Assembly (NCBI GenBank): GCA_021850505.1 | Contig: JAJZLW010000122.1 | Coordinates: 1-64,000, forward strand | Reading direction: 5' to 3' | From: Thermoplasmata archaeon | GTDB lineage: Archaea; Thermoplasmatota; Thermoplasmata; Thermoplasmatales; Thermoplasmataceae | DNA: 64,000 bases | In this document: positions 63,540 through 64,000 of the stretch, in pieces | Layout: every line of letters begins with the position of its first letter | Position numbering within the stretch: the first letter of the stretch is position 1 | Made by a program: the position numbers and the translations under genes | The notes under the pieces: generated by a model | The model's database searches: none | Told to the model about the DNA's origin: nothing | Seen by the model: the letters and a program-made list of their open reading frames with translations, nothing else

Positions 63540-64000
63540 CTTATTTCCACCGTTTCAGATCGCAAAGTGATCTCACCTCTCAAATCGGACTGCATTAATT
63601 TCGCAAAATTATCCGGGTCTTTCTTCAGGGCATACATGGATTTTACCATTGCAGTTTCAGGTAGCATATCCTCTACAGGTATAGCCCCGGAGGCTGAAAG
63701 GTTCCTGCCGCTGGCATATACGTCAAGGTCCACCCTCCCGTTCAGGCACTGTGATGTTATAACAATATGGACCCCGGAATCAGAGAGATCGCGTATTTTT
63801 TTCAGTAATGCTTCAGCAACGTGCCCCAGGCCTGTCGCCATGATGACCACCGCCTTTTTCCCCCTGGAGAAATTCTCAAGTTCCTCTTCGGAAGATGCCG
63901 GTGTGAAATAAAATATCCCGCATCTACTGTCAAGCTGATCAAAAAGTTCGATTGAGCTGTCTGTTTTCTTTCTGATATTTTTGATATAGGTTCTGCGGTC
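63536..64000 (-). CDS. gatD: Glu-tRNA(Gln) amidotransferase subunit D, 3' part
   Basis: The frame is open from the right edge, so the 5' part is outside. The visible ~155 residues match the C-terminal half of GatD, an L-asparaginase-like enzyme: ATGLGHVAEALLKKI, VHIVITSQCLNGRVDLDVYASGRNL in parts, and ETAMVKSMYALKKDPDNFAKLM in parts. It supplies ammonia to GatE. The N-terminal catalytic Thr motifs are outside the window. Confidence 0.95.
   Translation of the reverse strand, partial: DRRTYIKNIRKKTDSSIELFDQLDSRCGIFYFTPASSEEELENFSRGKKAVVIMATGLGHVAEALLKKIRDLSDSGVHIVITSQCLNGRVDLDVYASGRNLSASGAIPVEDMLPETAMVKSMYALKKDPDNFAKLMQSDLRGEITLRSETVEIR

Overview
The window is a gene-dense archaeal chromosome segment (roughly 40% G+C by eye) that fits the order Thermoplasmatales. 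The clues are: a lone 5S rRNA gene with no 16S or 23S beside it; unsplit RNA polymerase subunit B with A split into A' and A''; an 11-subunit Nuo-type complex I with no NuoEFG; archaeal-only translation and tRNA genes (aIF1A, RIO1, PNO1-like KH protein, NMD3-like protein, eS1, Taw2, GatDE); TatAC beside a large surface protein with Thermoplasmata-style ETGLPSG repeats; and many probable leaderless promoters. A Cuniculiplasma/Ferroplasma/Thermoplasma relative is plausible, but the genus cannot be fixed from the sequence alone. No CRISPR array, intact insertion sequence, prophage or intein was seen.

Layout. 1-7.7 kb: 3' part of an S9 peptidase, Xaa-Pro peptidase, tRNA-Arg, a DsrE-like/BtuF-like overlapping pair, a MocA-like nucleotidyltransferase, then an isovaleryl-CoA-dehydrogenase-like gene, an NMD3 homologue and arginine deiminase. 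7.8-14.2 kb: eS1, intron-containing elongator tRNA-Met, a DUF357 pair, RNase Z, a flavin reductase, several small unknown proteins, rhodanese, and an MscS channel with a duplicated C-terminal domain. 14.27-17.1 kb: a 21-codon poly-aspartate micro-ORF with a strong Shine-Dalgarno site, then a hairpin, then an Lhr helicase. 17.2-20.9 kb: S13-S4-S11-Rpo3, then NAD kinase and a JAMM peptidase. 22-25.5 kb: a methylcitrate-cycle operon (PrpD-PrpB-citrate/methylcitrate synthase). 25.5-29.5 kb: Taw2, then divergent hemL-hemC-hemD, which runs into the 3' end of an antisense initiator tRNA. 29.8-40.1 kb (minus strand): tRNA-Lys, rpoH, rpoB, rpoA', rpoA'', nusA, then aIF1A, RIO1 and the KH protein. 40.4-46.8 kb: mtnA, trpS, 5S rRNA, a GvpD/KaiC-like ATPase, a Pcc1-like protein, hemB, a 1-Cys peroxiredoxin and an unknown protein. 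46.9-51.5 kb: the surface protein and tatA-tatC. 51.5-61.5 kb (minus strand): nuoA-B-C-D-H-I-J1-J2-K-L-M-N followed by two overlapping unknown genes. 61.7-64 kb: gatE and the 3' part of gatD.

The genes form a mostly housekeeping landscape: information processing (RNA polymerase, ribosome, tRNA maturation), heme synthesis, respiration through complex I, and catabolism of amino acids and odd-chain acyl units (arginine deiminase, acyl-CoA dehydrogenase, methylcitrate cycle, peptidases). The most unusual items are the poly-Asp micro-ORF ahead of lhr, the two small genes coupled to nuoN, the long N-terminal extension of Rpo A'', the duplicated MscS domain, a minimal tRNA-Met intron, and several tRNA genes packed against or over protein genes.
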